From an uncultured Clostridia bacterium (lineage in GTDB: Bacteria; Bacillota; Clostridia; Christensenellales; CAG-314), in NCBI GenBank assembly GCA_934203075.1, contig CAKPYT010000033.1, positions 1 through 57,225 on the forward strand: a DNA stretch of 57,225 nt, given 5' to 3'. The position numbers and the translations under genes were made by a program. Below the pieces are notes generated by a model. It worked only from the letters and a program-made list of their open reading frames with translations, made no database searches and had not been told where the DNA came from. Positions 1-7,977 of the stretch are shown in pieces. How positions within the stretch are numbered: position 1 is the first letter of the stretch; the number at the start of each line of letters is the position of its first letter.

Positions 1-288
1 GGATTCCAAGTGTTCCGCCGCTGTTTTGGTGTAAAAACAAGTCGTATCCTTTCCGGTATACGCGTTAATCTGCCCACCGATATCCTCGATAAACTCCGAA
101 ATCTCCTGTGCGGAGCGGTGTTCCGTCCCCTTGAAAACCATATGTTCGATCACGTGCGAAATACCGTTCTCTTCGGGTGTTTCCATGCCGCTGCCCACGC
201 CTACCATGACAGCCAGGCTGACGGAATATAAATGCGGCATTTCTTCCACAAAAACTTTCAATCCGTTTTTTAATTGTATCGATTTCAT
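1..288 (-). CDS. M16-family zinc peptidase, N-terminal part (MlpA/YmxG-like)
   Basis: Translating the minus strand from the ATG at 288 gives 96 codons that run off the window start. The N-terminal half of an M16 (pitrilysin/insulinase) peptidase is plain: an opening of the type MKSIQLKNGLKVFVEEMP, then the inverted zinc motif HxxEH as HVIEH, followed by the usual region ending in GGQINAYTGKD. These cytoplasmic or peripheral enzymes cleave peptides inside a closed chamber. The SD (GAGAGG) lies 5 nt before the ATG. The upstream neighbour is the YlxY-like gene 12 bp away, and pnp and rpsO precede it, which matches the Bacillus rpsO-pnp-ylxY-mlpA order. The C-terminal half is outside the window. 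Confidence 0.9.
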   Translation of the reverse strand, partial: MKSIQLKNGLKVFVEEMPHLYSVSLAVMVGVGSGMETPEENGISHVIEHMVFKGTEHRSAQEISEFIEDIGGQINAYTGKDTTCFYTKTAAEHLES

Positions 289-300
289 TTTTCCTCTCTG

Positions 301-1011
301 TTATCTTATGTTTTCACTAACGGTAACGACTCTAAACCCGTTTTGCCGATAAAAATCCAGAATTCTCGGTAAAGCCAACAACGTATCCGCCGTGGGATGC
401 ATCAAAACCAAATCTCCGTTTTCAATTTTTGCCGTCGCTCTCTTAAAAATCAAGTCACTGCTTTTATCGCGCCAATCGATAGTATCTTTGGACCACATCA
501 CAGTTCGATACCCGAGGTCTGCCGCGGCTTGCAACGTTGCCTCGCAAAAAGATCCGCTCGGCGGGGCAAACAAATTGGTATGCACCCCGCTAAGCACCTC
601 CACGACCGACTGCGCATTAAAAATTTCTGCCTCGTTTTGTTCGTAATTCAATGCCTTATGGTTTTGATGAAAGTACCCGTGATTGCCGATTTCGTGCCCG
701 TCCTTCACAATCTTATTCAACGCCTCTGCGTTCTTTTCCGCCCAGGACCCGCCGACAAAAAAAGTGGTTGTGACCTGATACTCGCGGAAAATACGCAACA
801 TTTCGTCCAGATATTCCGTTCCCCAATAGACGTTTACCATTAAAGAAACGTTCGGTTGGTTCGCATTTCCGTGATAAATCGGAGACAACTTTGCGCTGGA
901 TACGCTTTGACGATCCGACCAGAGCCCGACAACCGCCACTACAGTAACGACTAACACTATTATAACATTACTTATGAAATTGCGGAAAACTTTTTCATAA
1001 CTTTTTTTCAC
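301..1011 (-). CDS. YlxY-like sporulation polysaccharide deacetylase-family protein, probably catalytically altered
   Basis: NodB-fold polysaccharide deacetylase of about 236 aa with one N-terminal membrane helix (about residues 15-31), so the domain is extracytoplasmic. The metal-binding HxxxH is present (NHGYFH), and a late LMHP supplies the last conserved His. The usual TFDDG catalytic motif reads VNVYWG, so the catalytic Asp is Asn, and the RPPxG motif reads FAPPSG. The same loss marks the YlxY family, found beside pnp in spore formers. A GTG at 1011 is preceded by a good SD (AGGGTGG). A second in-frame GTG at 1020 would add three residues but has poor spacing. It lies behind the pnp terminator and 12 bp before the M16 gene. 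Confidence 0.8.
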   Translation of the reverse strand: MKKSYEKVFRNFISNVIIVLVVTVVAVVGLWSDRQSVSSAKLSPIYHGNANQPNVSLMVNVYWGTEYLDEMLRIFREYQVTTTFFVGGSWAEKNAEALNKIVKDGHEIGNHGYFHQNHKALNYEQNEAEIFNAQSVVEVLSGVHTNLFAPPSGSFCEATLQAAADLGYRTVMWSKDTIDWRDKSSDLIFKRATAKIENGDLVLMHPTADTLLALPRILDFYRQNGFRVVTVSENIR

Positions 1012-1060
1012 AAGATCCACCCTACAGTAATGTATGCGGAATCATGCCGTTTAGACCGTA

Positions 1061-1089
1061 AAAGAAAAGACAGGCCGAAGCCTGCCTTT
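1061..1089 (-). terminator. Intrinsic terminator of pnp
   Basis: On the minus strand GGCAGGC, loop TTCG, GCCTGTC (one G-U pair) is followed by TTTTCTTTT. It lies 14 bp past the pnp stop. Confidence 0.8.
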
Positions 1090-1102
1090 CCGTTATTTCA
1101 CG

Positions 1103-3223
1103 TTAAGAAAGTTTTTTCAGAAGTTTCAGATCGATTCGACCTTTTTCATCGATTTTAATTACCTTAACTTTCACCTGATCGCCGATATTTACAACGTCCG
1201 TCACCTTTTCTACCCGCTCTTTGCTGAGTTTTGAAATGTGAATCATGCCGTCTTTCCCGGGAGCCAATTCCACAAACGCACCAAAATCCATAATGCGAAC
1301 GACCTTACCCTGGAATTCGTCGCCGACCTCCGGATCTTTTGCAATGCTGAGAATGATTTGTTTCGCGCGTTCGGACATCTCTGCATCACTGGTTGCGATA
1401 AACACCGTGCCGTCATCCGTAATATCGATTTTTACGCCGGTTTCTTCGATAATCTTGTTGATCACCTTGCCGCCGCTGCCGATCACCTCGCGAATTTTCT
1501 CCGGATCGATCGTGAAGCTGATAATCTTGGGGGCGTATTTGGAAAGTTCTTTGCGCGGTGCCGGCAAAACTTTTAACATTTCCCCGAGAATGTGCATTCT
1601 GCCGACTTTTGCCTGTGCCAAAGCTGTTTGCAGGATCTCTTTATCGATCCCTTTAATTTTAATATCCATCTGGATGGCGGTAATGCCGTGTTCCGTCCCT
1701 GCGACCTTAAAGTCCATATCGCCGAGAAAATCTTCCAGCCCCTGAATATCGCTCAGCACCACAACTTTATTCTGCGATTCATCCTTCATCAATCCCATTG
1801 CAATGCCGGCAACAGGCGCTTTGATCGGTACGCCTGCATCCATCAACGCCAGCGTGGAACCGCATACGCTTGCCTGCGAAGTGGATCCGTTGGAACTCAC
1901 AACCTCACTGACCGTGCGGATGGCATACGGAAATTCTTCTTCGTTCGGGATTACAGGTTCCAAGGCCCGTTCCGCAAGTGCGCCATGCCCGATTTCTCTG
2001 CGGCCGGGGCTGCGCAACGGACGTGCTTCTCCCGAAGCGTACGGAGGCATGTTGTAATGATGCATGTAGCGCTTAAAGGTATCGTCATCCAAACCGTCCA
2101 ATTTCTGCACATCGGAAATTGTCCCCAGCGTTACACTGGTGATAACCTGCGTCATCCCGCGAGTGAACACGCCACTGCCGTGCACGCGCGGTAATACTCC
2201 GGCTTCGCACCAAATGGGGCGAATTTCATCCGTTTTGCGGCCGTCCGGACGGATCCCCTCGTTAATGATACGGCTACGGACCGCCTTCTTTTTGATGCCG
2301 TACAATGCGTCCCCGACGTACGGAAGAACGGATTCATCATTCTGGAAGTGTTCCAACACGTCCGCCGTAACGGCATCCTCGTTCTGCTGCCGCTTCGAAC
2401 GATCGAACTCCTTCATGGCTTCCGTCATTTTTTCGGTTGCATATTCTGCGATTTTGTTCTGAGCCTCTTCCGGAACGACGTGAAGTTTCGGTTGAATCTT
2501 CTGTTTGCCGACGCAGGATACGATATATTCGATAAATTCACACTGTTTTTTAATTTCTTCGTGGCCGAACAGAATCGCATCCAGCATTTCCTGCTCGCTG
2601 ATTTCCTGCGCTCCCGCTTCCACCATCATGATTGCGTCTTTTGTACCGGAAAGGTTCAGTGCCAAACGACTCTTTTCGCGTTGAGCGTTATCCGGATTGA
2701 TGACGTAATGCCCGTCCACGAGCCCGACAACGACACTGCCCGTCGGTCCGGCAAACGGGATATCCGAAATCGAAAGAGCGATCGAAGAACCGATCATGGC
2801 GAATACTTCCGGCGGAATGTCCGTATCGACCGAAAGCGCCGTAGCAACCACAGCCACATCGTTGTAGAACCCTTTCGGGAACAACGGCCGAATGGGGCGG
2901 TCGATCAGGCGAGACGTCAGAATCGCTTTATCGCTGGGGCGCCCTTCTCTCTTTTTGAACCCGCCGGGGATTTTCCCGACGGCATACATCTTTTCTTCGA
3001 AATCTACGCCGAGAGGAAAGAAATCGATGCCATCTCTTTCTTTATCCGCTAACGTAGCGTTTACCATCACTACGGTATCGCCGCAACGAATCACACAGGA
3101 ACCGTTCGCTTGTTCTGCATATTTACCGATTTCGACGCTGACTTTTCTTCCGCCGATTTCCGTTTCGAATACGTCGTACTTTCTGTTACCGATTTGTTCT
3201 TGCTTTCTGATAAATTTTTCCAT
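1103..3223 (-). CDS. pnp: Polyribonucleotide nucleotidyltransferase (PNPase)
   Basis: 3'-to-5' phosphorolytic exoribonuclease of 706 aa, the standard length; it degrades mRNA in the cytoplasm as a trimer, often in the degradosome. Two RNase PH-like domains (about 10-140 and 310-480) flank the alpha-helical linker. The second contains the family signature around RPLRSPGRREIGHG and the region SSNGSTSQASVCG. A KH domain with the loop GSGGK (about 560-615) and a C-terminal S1 domain (GKVVRIMDFGAFVEL, about 625-695) follow. A strong SD (GGAGG) precedes the ATG. rpsO lies 62 bp upstream and is separated by a terminator, as in many bacteria where pnp is partly read through from rpsO. Confidence 0.98.
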   Translation of the reverse strand: MEKFIRKQEQIGNRKYDVFETEIGGRKVSVEIGKYAEQANGSCVIRCGDTVVMVNATLADKERDGIDFFPLGVDFEEKMYAVGKIPGGFKKREGRPSDKAILTSRLIDRPIRPLFPKGFYNDVAVVATALSVDTDIPPEVFAMIGSSIALSISDIPFAGPTGSVVVGLVDGHYVINPDNAQREKSRLALNLSGTKDAIMMVEAGAQEISEQEMLDAILFGHEEIKKQCEFIEYIVSCVGKQKIQPKLHVVPEEAQNKIAEYATEKMTEAMKEFDRSKRQQNEDAVTADVLEHFQNDESVLPYVGDALYGIKKKAVRSRIINEGIRPDGRKTDEIRPIWCEAGVLPRVHGSGVFTRGMTQVITSVTLGTISDVQKLDGLDDDTFKRYMHHYNMPPYASGEARPLRSPGRREIGHGALAERALEPVIPNEEEFPYAIRTVSEVVSSNGSTSQASVCGSTLALMDAGVPIKAPVAGIAMGLMKDESQNKVVVLSDIQGLEDFLGDMDFKVAGTEHGITAIQMDIKIKGIDKEILQTALAQAKVGRMHILGEMLKVLPAPRKELSKYAPKIISFTIDPEKIREVIGSGGKVINKIIEETGVKIDITDDGTVFIATSDAEMSERAKQIILSIAKDPEVGDEFQGKVVRIMDFGAFVELAPGKDGMIHISKLSKERVEKVTDVVNIGDQVKVKVIKIDEKGRIDLKLLKKLS

Positions 3224-3246
3224 ATTACCTCCACACCGTCACTACC

Positions 3247-3282
3247 GAAAAAAAGGACGGTATTCGCCCGTCCTCTTTTTTT
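3247..3282 (-). terminator. rpsO/pnp intercistronic terminator, T-runs on both sides
   Basis: AGGACGG/CCGTCCT stem with a 7-nt loop, flanked by A-rich and T-rich runs, so it could terminate on either strand. On the minus strand it lies between rpsO and pnp, where partial readthrough commonly sets the ratio of the two products. Confidence 0.8.
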
Positions 3283-3285
3283 GGA

Positions 3286-3549
3286 TTATTTTCTGATATC
3301 CAAGTCTACGATAATCTTTCTGTAAGATTCCAGCTTCGTTGCTTTCAAATAATCTAACAAACCACGTCTTTGACCAACCAATTGCAACAGACCGCGTCTG
3401 GAGTGATTATCGTTCTTGTGCACTTTCAGGTGCTCTGTCAGGTGATTGATCCGTTCCGTCAGAAGTGCGATTTGCACTTCCGGAGAACCGGTATCCCCTT
3501 CTTTACGACCATACTGTGCGATGATTTCAGCTTTCCTTGCCTTATCCAT
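3286..3549 (-). CDS. rpsO: Ribosomal protein S15
   Basis: 87 aa (family usually 88-89), binds the 16S rRNA central domain early in 30S assembly. The sequence has the canonical helices and the signature region DTGSPEVQIALLTERINHLTEHLKVHKNDNHSRRGL. SD GGAGG sits 8 nt before the ATG. It lies upstream of pnp and has its own sigma-A promoter at 3639-3667. A ~70-nt 5' leader separates promoter and gene; S15 in other bacteria binds its leader, but no specific fold was established here. Confidence 0.98.
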   Translation of the reverse strand: MDKARKAEIIAQYGRKEGDTGSPEVQIALLTERINHLTEHLKVHKNDNHSRRGLLQLVGQRRGLLDYLKATKLESYRKIIVDLDIRK

Positions 3550-3638
3550 TTTTCAATTCCTCCGTTTCTTTTGATTCGCCGCATTCGCAGAGTCCGTCCG
3601 GAGCACGCAACACCGAGAATACGGTAATTTACTTGTAC

Positions 3639-3667
3639 AGTCTACCACAAAAAACGAGTGCTGTAAA
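3639..3667 (-). promoter_or_regulatory. Sigma-A promoter of rpsO
   Basis: -35 TTTACA (3662-3667), 17-nt spacer, -10 TAGACT (3639-3644) on the minus strand, about 90 bp before the rpsO start. Confidence 0.6.
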
Positions 3668-3722
3668 GAGAAAACCGCAAACTGCCGGAAAAGTTTTCAA
3701 AAATCATTCCGGATTCGCTAAT

Positions 3723-5144
3723 TTACTTCCCGCAAGACGTTTCGTCCAAAAACAAGCGCTCTTTCTTGCGGCAAATCTCCTGCACGTTTCCGACGTACCA
3801 AGCGACGTCTTTCGCATTTGCGGCTCTTTCAATTCTGTTTTCTTTCCCGAAAATACGTTTCGAAATCGCCCCGCTGCCGCAAGCCAATACGGAAGTCGTT
3901 TCTTCCATATTGTCTACGTTATATCTGCAAACATATCCCGGAAGCGTAAACCCGACGTTTTCCAGGTTGGCAGACATATATTTCTGACGATACAAGTAAT
4001 ACGGCTCGTACCCTGCAGAAGAAAGCGTTCGATGTGCATATTCTATCATCTGCTGAACGGTATCGTTTTGCTGCAATTCTCCGTTCTGTTTCAATTCCGC
4101 GCCACGCTTCAGGGCAAGGGAATGTACCGTAACGTTTTGCGGGCGTATTTTGCAGATCTCGTCGATACCGAAACAAAACCCCTCGAAACTTTCTCCCGGA
4201 AGACCTGCAATGAAATCCGCATTGACGACAAACCCGTACGGCCGAACCGCTTCAAACGCTTCATAAATTTGCCGGACGGTATGCCGCCTGCCAATGCGAT
4301 CCAGGGTGGACTGACAGAACGTCTGCGGATTTACAGAGACACGGTTCACGCCATAACGGGCGAATACGTCGAGTTTTTCCTTTGTGATCGTATCCGGACG
4401 GCCGGCTTCTACCGTAAATTCCTCGTGCGGAATCTCCGAAACGGTACGAACAACCTCTTCCAGCGGAACTACGTCCAAAGAAGTCGGCGTGCCCCCTCCG
4501 ATGTAGAGATTTTTACAGTGGTATTTGCCGCTCTGCAAAATTCTCTTTGTTGCGTTAAGATCGTAGAAAAGCGCATCGAGATACGGCTGCACGAGCTTCT
4601 GCATTTTGCCGATTTCTCCACCCGAAAAGGAACAATAGCTGCATTTCGAAACGCAGAACGGGATACCGACGTAAACGTCCGTATCACAATCGTTCCCCTT
4701 GTGCATTCCCTCTTGCTGCAGCAGAATTCGTTCCGCAAGCCGGATCTTTTCTTCCGAAACGTCATACACTGTGCGAAATATCGTTTCGAAAGAGCCGAAT
4801 TCCTCCTTCAATTCCCTCGCGAGCTTCGTGGGACGGATCCCTGTCAGCGCTCCCCAAGGGACAAAAGTTCCGGTTGCCTGCTTCAGACACTCGTATATGG
4901 CACATTTGGCATTTTGTTTTACAATCTTTTTGCGCTGCAATTCGTTCCGATAGACTGCCGGGTGTTTTTTTACGACACAATAATCCCGGTAAACCACCGT
5001 ATGCGACACTTCACTCCCGTCCTGCTCGCAAAAATGATAAATATCCGCCAACGGCTGCACTGCAATCTGAAACGGCTCGCGAAAGAAGAGCTTTGCTTCG
5101 TCAATCAATTCGGAAGCAAAAGACGTATTGGTGTAGAGCTTCAT
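3723..5144 (-). CDS. hemZ: Coproporphyrinogen III dehydrogenase-type radical SAM enzyme HemZ
   Basis: 473 aa. The N-terminal ~155 residues include the HemZ marker WGALTGIRPTKLARE. The radical-SAM core follows with the cluster motif CVSKCSYC (CxxxCxxC) near residue 170, the glycine motif YIGGGTPT and the HemN-like stretch TVEAGRPDT. The family is annotated as oxygen-independent decarboxylation of coproporphyrinogen III to protoporphyrinogen IX in haem synthesis. Many anaerobes with hemZ lack a full haem pathway, so the real substrate is open. The ATG overlaps the stop of the upstream MBL gene by 4 bp, giving translational coupling at the end of the recJ-rel-MBL-hemZ operon. No convincing terminator was seen after the TAA. 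Confidence 0.9.
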   Translation of the reverse strand: MKLYTNTSFASELIDEAKLFFREPFQIAVQPLADIYHFCEQDGSEVSHTVVYRDYCVVKKHPAVYRNELQRKKIVKQNAKCAIYECLKQATGTFVPWGALTGIRPTKLARELKEEFGSFETIFRTVYDVSEEKIRLAERILLQQEGMHKGNDCDTDVYVGIPFCVSKCSYCSFSGGEIGKMQKLVQPYLDALFYDLNATKRILQSGKYHCKNLYIGGGTPTSLDVVPLEEVVRTVSEIPHEEFTVEAGRPDTITKEKLDVFARYGVNRVSVNPQTFCQSTLDRIGRRHTVRQIYEAFEAVRPYGFVVNADFIAGLPGESFEGFCFGIDEICKIRPQNVTVHSLALKRGAELKQNGELQQNDTVQQMIEYAHRTLSSAGYEPYYLYRQKYMSANLENVGFTLPGYVCRYNVDNMEETTSVLACGSGAISKRIFGKENRIERAANAKDVAWYVGNVQEICRKKERLFLDETSCGK

Positions 5145-5764
5145 ACTTCACGCTCCGCCGCAAGAACATCTGTATTGTACTTCCGTTCAAAATCCAAAGT
5201 CGTCTGCTCGTTGTGCCCGGGATAAACCGTATAATTCCCCTCAAGACGAGCCAATCGTCTTAAACTGCGGTTCAAATCGGCACGATTTCCATCGTCCAGA
5301 TCCGACCGGCCGACACATAAATGAAACAGCGTATCGCCGGAAAACAATTTATCGTCTATCAGGTAACAAACCCCGTCAAACGTATGCCCAGGAGTGTGAA
5401 GCACCTTGACCGAAAACGGGCCGATGTGCAACGTCTGCCCGTCCTGTACGAAATTCGTAACGCCAACATCTCTCGCAGGAATGCGATAGTGTTCGCATTT
5501 CATATCAAACGGAGGATCGTTTGGCGTGTCGAAAGCATACACCGGAACGGGGAAACTTTGTAAAAAAGTTTTTACGCTGTAGCAATGATCGAAATGACGA
5601 TGGGTCAAGAGCACGGCAAGCGGTTGCAGACCCAATTCTTTCAAGTGGTCTGCAATCGCCTTCCCTCCGGATCCCACGTCGAAAACAAGACAAACATCCC
5701 CTTCGGCAAGTGCATAACAATTTGTGGCAAGCGGCCCTACGGGCCAACAGTATACTTTTTTCAT
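5141..5764 (-). CDS. MBL-fold metallo-hydrolase (YqgX / glyoxalase II-like)
   Basis: 207 aa metallo-beta-lactamase fold protein. The di-zinc motif THRHFDH (HxHxDH) is near residue 60. Later metal ligands are the His in HTPGHT, the Asp in FSGDTLF and the His in YPGHNEQT. The size and motifs fit the small YqgX or hydroxyacylglutathione-hydrolase-like family, which hydrolyses thioesters; the exact substrate cannot be read from sequence. Its ATG shares one base with the rel stop (TAATG) and its TGA overlaps hemZ by 4 bp, so it is embedded in a translationally coupled operon. Confidence 0.85.
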   Translation of the reverse strand: MKKVYCWPVGPLATNCYALAEGDVCLVFDVGSGGKAIADHLKELGLQPLAVLLTHRHFDHCYSVKTFLQSFPVPVYAFDTPNDPPFDMKCEHYRIPARDVGVTNFVQDGQTLHIGPFSVKVLHTPGHTFDGVCYLIDDKLFSGDTLFHLCVGRSDLDDGNRADLNRSLRRLARLEGNYTVYPGHNEQTTLDFERKYNTDVLAAEREV

Positions 5765-7935
5765 TACGTTGTAGTGCGGAACACATTGATTGTGTTCGGA
5801 TATTTCCTCAATTCTTTCATCAATGCTTCCAATTGCGTATGGTCGGAAATTTCCACCGACACTACGGCAACGGCATTGTGATTTTTATCTTTTCTGGCAT
5901 TTATGGACAAAATGGGCAACTTCTCATTGGATATAATGCGAGTGATATCCGCAAAAACATCTCCTTTGTCCTCACATTCGATTTGCAGCTGAGCACTGAA
6001 GGTAAAATCTCTGTTGTTGTGCTGTTGTGCCCACTCCGCTTCGACCAACCGTTCCGGTTCCAACCCTTTTACGGCAGGGCAATCCACGCGATGAATCGTG
6101 ATGCCTCGTCCTCGCGAGATGTATCCGACAATCGAATCCCCCGGCACAGGCGTGCAACATTTCGAAAACCGAACGAGTAAATCGTCGTGCCCTTTAATCA
6201 AAACGAGGTTGCCGGCCCCTCCTGCCTTTGTTTTATCCTGCACGGGCTTATTTGCCGTCAGGACGTGAGCACGATAGAAGCTGATAAGTTTTACCAATAC
6301 ACGATTGGTCGTAAGAGAACCGTATCCTACCGCCGCATAGAGCTCGTCCATATCGGCAAGGGAATACCGATCGAACAAGAGCTTGACCCCGTTTGGCAGC
6401 AACAAATCGGACCAGTTGTAACCGCGGTGCTTTGCCTCGTCGATCAACATGTTTTTACCAGTCTGGATATACTCATCCTTCATTTCCCGACGGAAAAACT
6501 GGCGGATTCTGGCCTTTGCCGTAGGTGTTCGGACGATCTTCAGCCAATCACGCGAAGGTCCCTTCGAGTTTGCACTGGTGAGAACCTCCACACGATCTCC
6601 CGTTTTCAGAACATAATCGAAAGTGACGATTTTTCCGTTGACTTTGATACCGACGCATTTGTTCCCCACTTCGCTATGAACACGGTAGGCAAAATCCAAT
6701 GCGGTTGCGCCGCTGGCAAGTGCTAAAACATCCCCCTTCGGTGTAAAAACGTAGACCTCGTTCGTGATGGAAACGTCCGTACGAATCAGATCCAAAAACT
6801 CCTTGGACTGGGGCAAATCGCCCTGATAACTTAATACATCGTTGACCCATTGCAGGGTTTCGTCAAAATCGGTTTTGCCCCGAACCCCTTCTTTATACTT
6901 CCAATGGGCGGCAATACCGAACTCGGCAACACGGTGCATCTCAACCGTGCGGATCTGAATTTCAAACGGGACACCTTTCTTTGTGACAACAGTGGTATGC
7001 AGCGATTGATACAGATTGGGCTTCGGCACCGCAATATAATCCTTAAACCGCCCCGGTACGGGCTTCCATTTTGCGTGGATTGCGCCAAGCACGTTATAGC
7101 AGTCCTTAACGGTATCTACAATGACACGCACAGCCGTGATATCGTAAATTTGCTCCAGGCCAACGTGCTGCTTTTTCATTTTGCGGTAAATGCTCATGTA
7201 GTGTTTTGTCCGGCCGGAGACTTCTCCATGAATCTCCAGTTCCTTCAGCACGTCGTACAAATCCGTAATGACGTCGTTTACCAAGACCTGTCGGTCTTGC
7301 TGCGTCTTTTCCAGATTTTCTGCCAGGAACTGATACGCCTCGGGATCCAGGTACTTTAAGCAAAGATCTTCCAATTCGCATTTGATGTGCGAAATACCGA
7401 GGCGCCCCGCCAGCGGGGCAAAAATATCCAGCGTCTCCTGCGCCATAGCCAATTGTCGGACTTTGGAAAGGTATTGCAAAGACCGCATATTGTGCAGACG
7501 GTCTGCGAGCTTGATAATCAGCACGCGAATATCCTTTGCCATCGCAAAGAACATTTTCCGCATGTTTTCGGCCTGCTCTTCTTCTTTGGACCGAAAATGC
7601 AATTGATCCAGTTTCGTTACACCTTTTACCAGATCGGCGATCTCGTCACCAAACTCCAAACGAATGAATTCATCCGTTACGTAGGTGTCTTCTACGGTAT
7701 CATGCAGAAGAGCGGCACAAATTGCCGGCACGTCCAGACCGAGATCCACTATGATATCCGCAACCAAAACCGGGTGCGTAATGTACGGCCTGCCGGACGC
7801 GCGGAATTGCCCCTCATGTGCTTTCTCCGCAACATGAAAGGCTTTCAGAATTTCGTCCGTCTGATCCGGATAATAGTGTTTCACTTTCGAAATCAGGTTA
7901 TCGATCGTGATTTCAACAGGTTCTTGATATTCCAT
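5764..7935 (-). CDS. rel: Bifunctional (p)ppGpp synthetase/hydrolase Rel
   Basis: Makes and degrades the stringent-response alarmone (p)ppGpp. Domain order is complete: HD hydrolase with LLHDTVEDT (about 70-80), synthetase with the region YDITAVRVIVD and the RxKHYxSIYRKM substrate loop, TGS (about 385-450), helical and zinc-finger-like segment with CCTPVPGD, and a C-terminal ACT domain. The HD motif is intact, so hydrolysis should be active. Length is about 723 aa from the ATG at 7935. A GTG at 7953 would add MLIYYI. Neither start has a clear SD, which is odd; coupling to recJ, 24-42 bp upstream, may supply ribosomes. Confidence 0.95.
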   Translation of the reverse strand: MEYQEPVEITIDNLISKVKHYYPDQTDEILKAFHVAEKAHEGQFRASGRPYITHPVLVADIIVDLGLDVPAICAALLHDTVEDTYVTDEFIRLEFGDEIADLVKGVTKLDQLHFRSKEEEQAENMRKMFFAMAKDIRVLIIKLADRLHNMRSLQYLSKVRQLAMAQETLDIFAPLAGRLGISHIKCELEDLCLKYLDPEAYQFLAENLEKTQQDRQVLVNDVITDLYDVLKELEIHGEVSGRTKHYMSIYRKMKKQHVGLEQIYDITAVRVIVDTVKDCYNVLGAIHAKWKPVPGRFKDYIAVPKPNLYQSLHTTVVTKKGVPFEIQIRTVEMHRVAEFGIAAHWKYKEGVRGKTDFDETLQWVNDVLSYQGDLPQSKEFLDLIRTDVSITNEVYVFTPKGDVLALASGATALDFAYRVHSEVGNKCVGIKVNGKIVTFDYVLKTGDRVEVLTSANSKGPSRDWLKIVRTPTAKARIRQFFRREMKDEYIQTGKNMLIDEAKHRGYNWSDLLLPNGVKLLFDRYSLADMDELYAAVGYGSLTTNRVLVKLISFYRAHVLTANKPVQDKTKAGGAGNLVLIKGHDDLLVRFSKCCTPVPGDSIVGYISRGRGITIHRVDCPAVKGLEPERLVEAEWAQQHNNRDFTFSAQLQIECEDKGDVFADITRIISNEKLPILSINARKDKNHNAVAVVSVEISDHTQLEALMKELRKYPNTINVFRTTT

Positions 7936-7977
7936 AATGTAATATATTAGCACATTCCATACTTTTTCGCAAGTCGG

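Noticed and set aside
3537..5225. 562-codon plus-strand frame opposite hemZ
   Set aside because: It is the antisense shadow of hemZ, which has the radical-SAM motif, SD coupling and family length; the plus frame shows no domain.
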